From Vreelandella titanicae BH1 (GTDB taxonomy: Bacteria; Pseudomonadota; Gammaproteobacteria; Pseudomonadales; Halomonadaceae): a stretch of 64,000 nucleotides of DNA. Shown here in pieces: positions 62,604-64,000 of this stretch. The notes beneath the pieces were generated by a model that was not told the origin of the DNA, did not search any database, and saw nothing but the letters and a program-made list of their open reading frames with translations. The position numbers were made by a program, and so were the translations under genes. The DNA lies in contig NZ_AOPO01000017.1 of NCBI RefSeq assembly GCF_000336575.1, positions 1 to 64,000 of the forward strand, read 5' to 3'. Within the stretch, counting starts at the first letter, position 1; every line of letters begins with the position of its first letter.

Positions 62604-63991
62604 TCTTGCTCCTGAGGTTCTGGTTCTACCTTGATCACATCGCTACTTATATCGTGTCCAAACACCTGTTTGAATAACTGGACACCAAGTTCGTTTGCGG
62701 CTAGCTCAAATGGCTCGTAAGTGTTCGCTGCCCCTACCCCTGCTGTTACCCAACTCTCTGTTGACCATACCATGTAGGGAGTGCGGCCATCAGGCGGTGT
62801 GAAGTGTGCATACGCCTCAGGCAGAATGGGAACATGATCCCCATACCAGCCTAGCAGGCCCGGTCGCTTTGCAGTATTCAGCGAATTTTTAACGCTTGCC
62901 AACATCTTGTCGGATTCACTTAAATGCTGCAAATAGACCGCTAAGTCACGCAGATGGTCGGGTAGCGGCCAAGGAGCGCCGGGCAGCGTATCGGCTAACG
63001 TTGCTTGGTTCGGTGCTTCTAAATGTAGCGGGCCGTGATTTTCCATGGTGATAACAAATACAAATAGCGGTCTATTATCGTCATCTTCAAGCAGCCGTCC
63101 AATTTTTCGTGCCACTGCCAGGTCACTAACGTATTGACCGTTTTTGTCGCTGCTCTGGAAGGCATTGATATCTATAAAGTGGTCAAAGCCTAATTGGGGG
63201 ATCACCTTGTGACGAAAATAGAAGCTTGCCAGGTACGGATGCACACAAACCGTGCGATAGCCTGCCGCTTTTAGCGCGCTCGCTAAACTGGGCATTGGAT
63301 GGCGGGCAAGCGTGCGGTAAGGGTTGAACTGGCGAATGCCCCAGTGGTCGGGTGCAATGCCCGTTAATACCGCGCACTCGGTACGCACTGTATTGGCACC
63401 CCAGGCGGGCACGTTTAATGCGCCATGCAGGGTGGCGTTTGCGCGAGTGGTGTCGAAATGGTGAAGCAGGCTGGCATCGACCTCTTCACACCAGGGCCGA
63501 GGGTCGAAAAACGATTCACTCTGCACCAGCACCACGTTGGGCAGTGGCTGTTTGCCCTGATGAGCGCTCGCTACCGGTGTTAAAGCGTGGAAGGGCGATT
63601 GCTCTGGCGCCGGAACGGGAGCGCGCATTAGCGCCACGCCGTAGGCCCATAGGCTAGCGAAAAGCCCTAAACGGTGCATGTCGTCTATGGGCTGTAAGAC
63701 GATGGCGGGCAGCCTGCGGACACTAACAGCAAGCAGCAGCGAGCCCAAGGCTATTAATCCCAGCGCATTGGTTAGAAAGCGGTTGGCGCCCTCGCTAGTG
63801 ACCAGCGACCCTTCCCAGTAAAAGAATCCACCAATTGCCACTACGGCGGCGCTGCTGGCGGCAATCGCCAAACCTACGCCGAAAAAGGGCACGTAAAGGC
63901 GCGGGTGCAGGATAGCGTCCCAGAAGTATTCAAAGTCATGGCAGATAAACGGCTCGTTGAGCGTATGCGATTTGGCGTTGCTCGACTGCAC
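62600..63991 (-). CDS. Membrane sulfatase/LTA synthase-fold protein, possibly 5'-truncated
   Basis: At least 463 residues; the first start in the window is GTG 63991, but the frame is open to the window edge, so the true start may lie outside. Two to four hydrophobic segments occur in residues 30-130 (GVGLAIAASSAAVVAIGG; ALGLIALGSLLLAV). The rest is an alkaline-phosphatase-superfamily domain with VVLVQSESFFDPRPW, GANTVRTECAVLTGI (nucleophile Thr/Ser region), and ITMENHGP and WYGDHVPI late motifs, as in LtaS-type phosphoglycerol transferases. Expected to modify the polysaccharide or its lipid end at the outer face of the inner membrane. Overlaps the PKS start by 4 bp. Confidence 0.82.
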   Translation of the reverse strand: MQSSNAKSHTLNEPFICHDFEYFWDAILHPRLYVPFFGVGLAIAASSAAVVAIGGFFYWEGSLVTSEGANRFLTNALGLIALGSLLLAVSVRRLPAIVLQPIDDMHRLGLFASLWAYGVALMRAPVPAPEQSPFHALTPVASAHQGKQPLPNVVLVQSESFFDPRPWCEEVDASLLHHFDTTRANATLHGALNVPAWGANTVRTECAVLTGIAPDHWGIRQFNPYRTLARHPMPSLASALKAAGYRTVCVHPYLASFYFRHKVIPQLGFDHFIDINAFQSSDKNGQYVSDLAVARKIGRLLEDDDNRPLFVFVITMENHGPLHLEAPNQATLADTLPGAPWPLPDHLRDLAVYLQHLSESDKMLASVKNSLNTAKRPGLLGWYGDHVPILPEAYAHFTPPDGRTPYMVWSTESWVTAGVGAANTYEPFELAANELGVQLFKQVFGHDISSDVIKVEPEPQEQE

Positions 63992-64000
63992 TACGACTAG

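Overview
The window looks like a chromosomal surface-polysaccharide locus of a gammaproteobacterium, most probably a Halomonadaceae member (Halomonas-like). I base this on protein-level resemblance from memory and on the moderate GC with an enterobacterial-style rml/wec/cys gene set; no search was run. Nearly every gene can be tied to making, decorating or anchoring one or more extracellular polysaccharides.

Layout: (A) 1-10.2 kb: a beta-CASP hydrolase, a four-helix-bundle (23S rRNA IVS-type) protein, an orphan KpsT/Wzt-like ABC ATPase, rmlB-rmlD-rmlA-rmlC (dTDP-L-rhamnose), a small YPDV-repeat protein, and wecB-wecC (UDP-ManNAcA). (B) 10.2-22.8 kb: a 1983-residue multi-glycosyltransferase protein, then a partly AT-rich stretch with a rhamnosyltransferase-like enzyme, an alpha/beta-hydrolase, two stand-alone sulfotransferases (one frameshifted), and a sulfotransferase-heparinase fusion. 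(C) 22.9-24.8 kb: glmS. (D) 25.2-32.9 kb: another sulfotransferase, an SLC13 permease, a transposase-derived HTH protein, cysD, cysNC and cysQ, i.e. sulfate uptake, PAPS synthesis and PAP recycling. (E) 33.4-48.4 kb: glmM, then large modular glycosyltransferases, a methyltransferase-like/coiled-coil protein, an AlgX/AlgJ-like acetyltransferase, an APH-like kinase and a GT4-like enzyme. (F) 48.4-51.3 kb: pgm and ugd (UDP-glucuronate supply). (G) 51.3-53.2 kb: REP/BIME array, a DUF4160-DUF2442 pair and a RAYT transposase. (H) 53.3-64 kb, minus strand: an RfaH-like factor, an alpha-oxoamine synthase, a 2480-residue type I PKS and a membrane sulfatase-fold protein, resembling a lipid-anchor system of the Rhizobium RkpA/RkpG kind.

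Taken together the sequence encodes supply of dTDP-Rha, UDP-ManNAcA, UDP-GlcNAc precursors and UDP-GlcA, a dedicated PAPS cycle and four sulfotransferase domains. The best reading is biosynthesis of a sulfated, uronate-containing (glycosaminoglycan-like) capsule or exopolysaccharide. Export genes other than one ABC ATPase (Wza/Wzc, Wzx/Wzy, KpsM/E/D) are not in the window.

Two families of non-coding repeats dominate the intergenic space. One is a degenerate heptanucleotide tandem repeat (consensus nnYTCAC), which lies between genes, forms hairpins, supplies stop codons and has entered rmlB, rmlD and rmlA in frame. The other is a GC-rich REP/BIME family starting GTAGCGCGTGGTAA, whose likely RAYT transposase sits beside the densest array. 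I saw no tRNA, rRNA or CRISPR array, and I do not call promoters because no -35/-10 pair was convincing.
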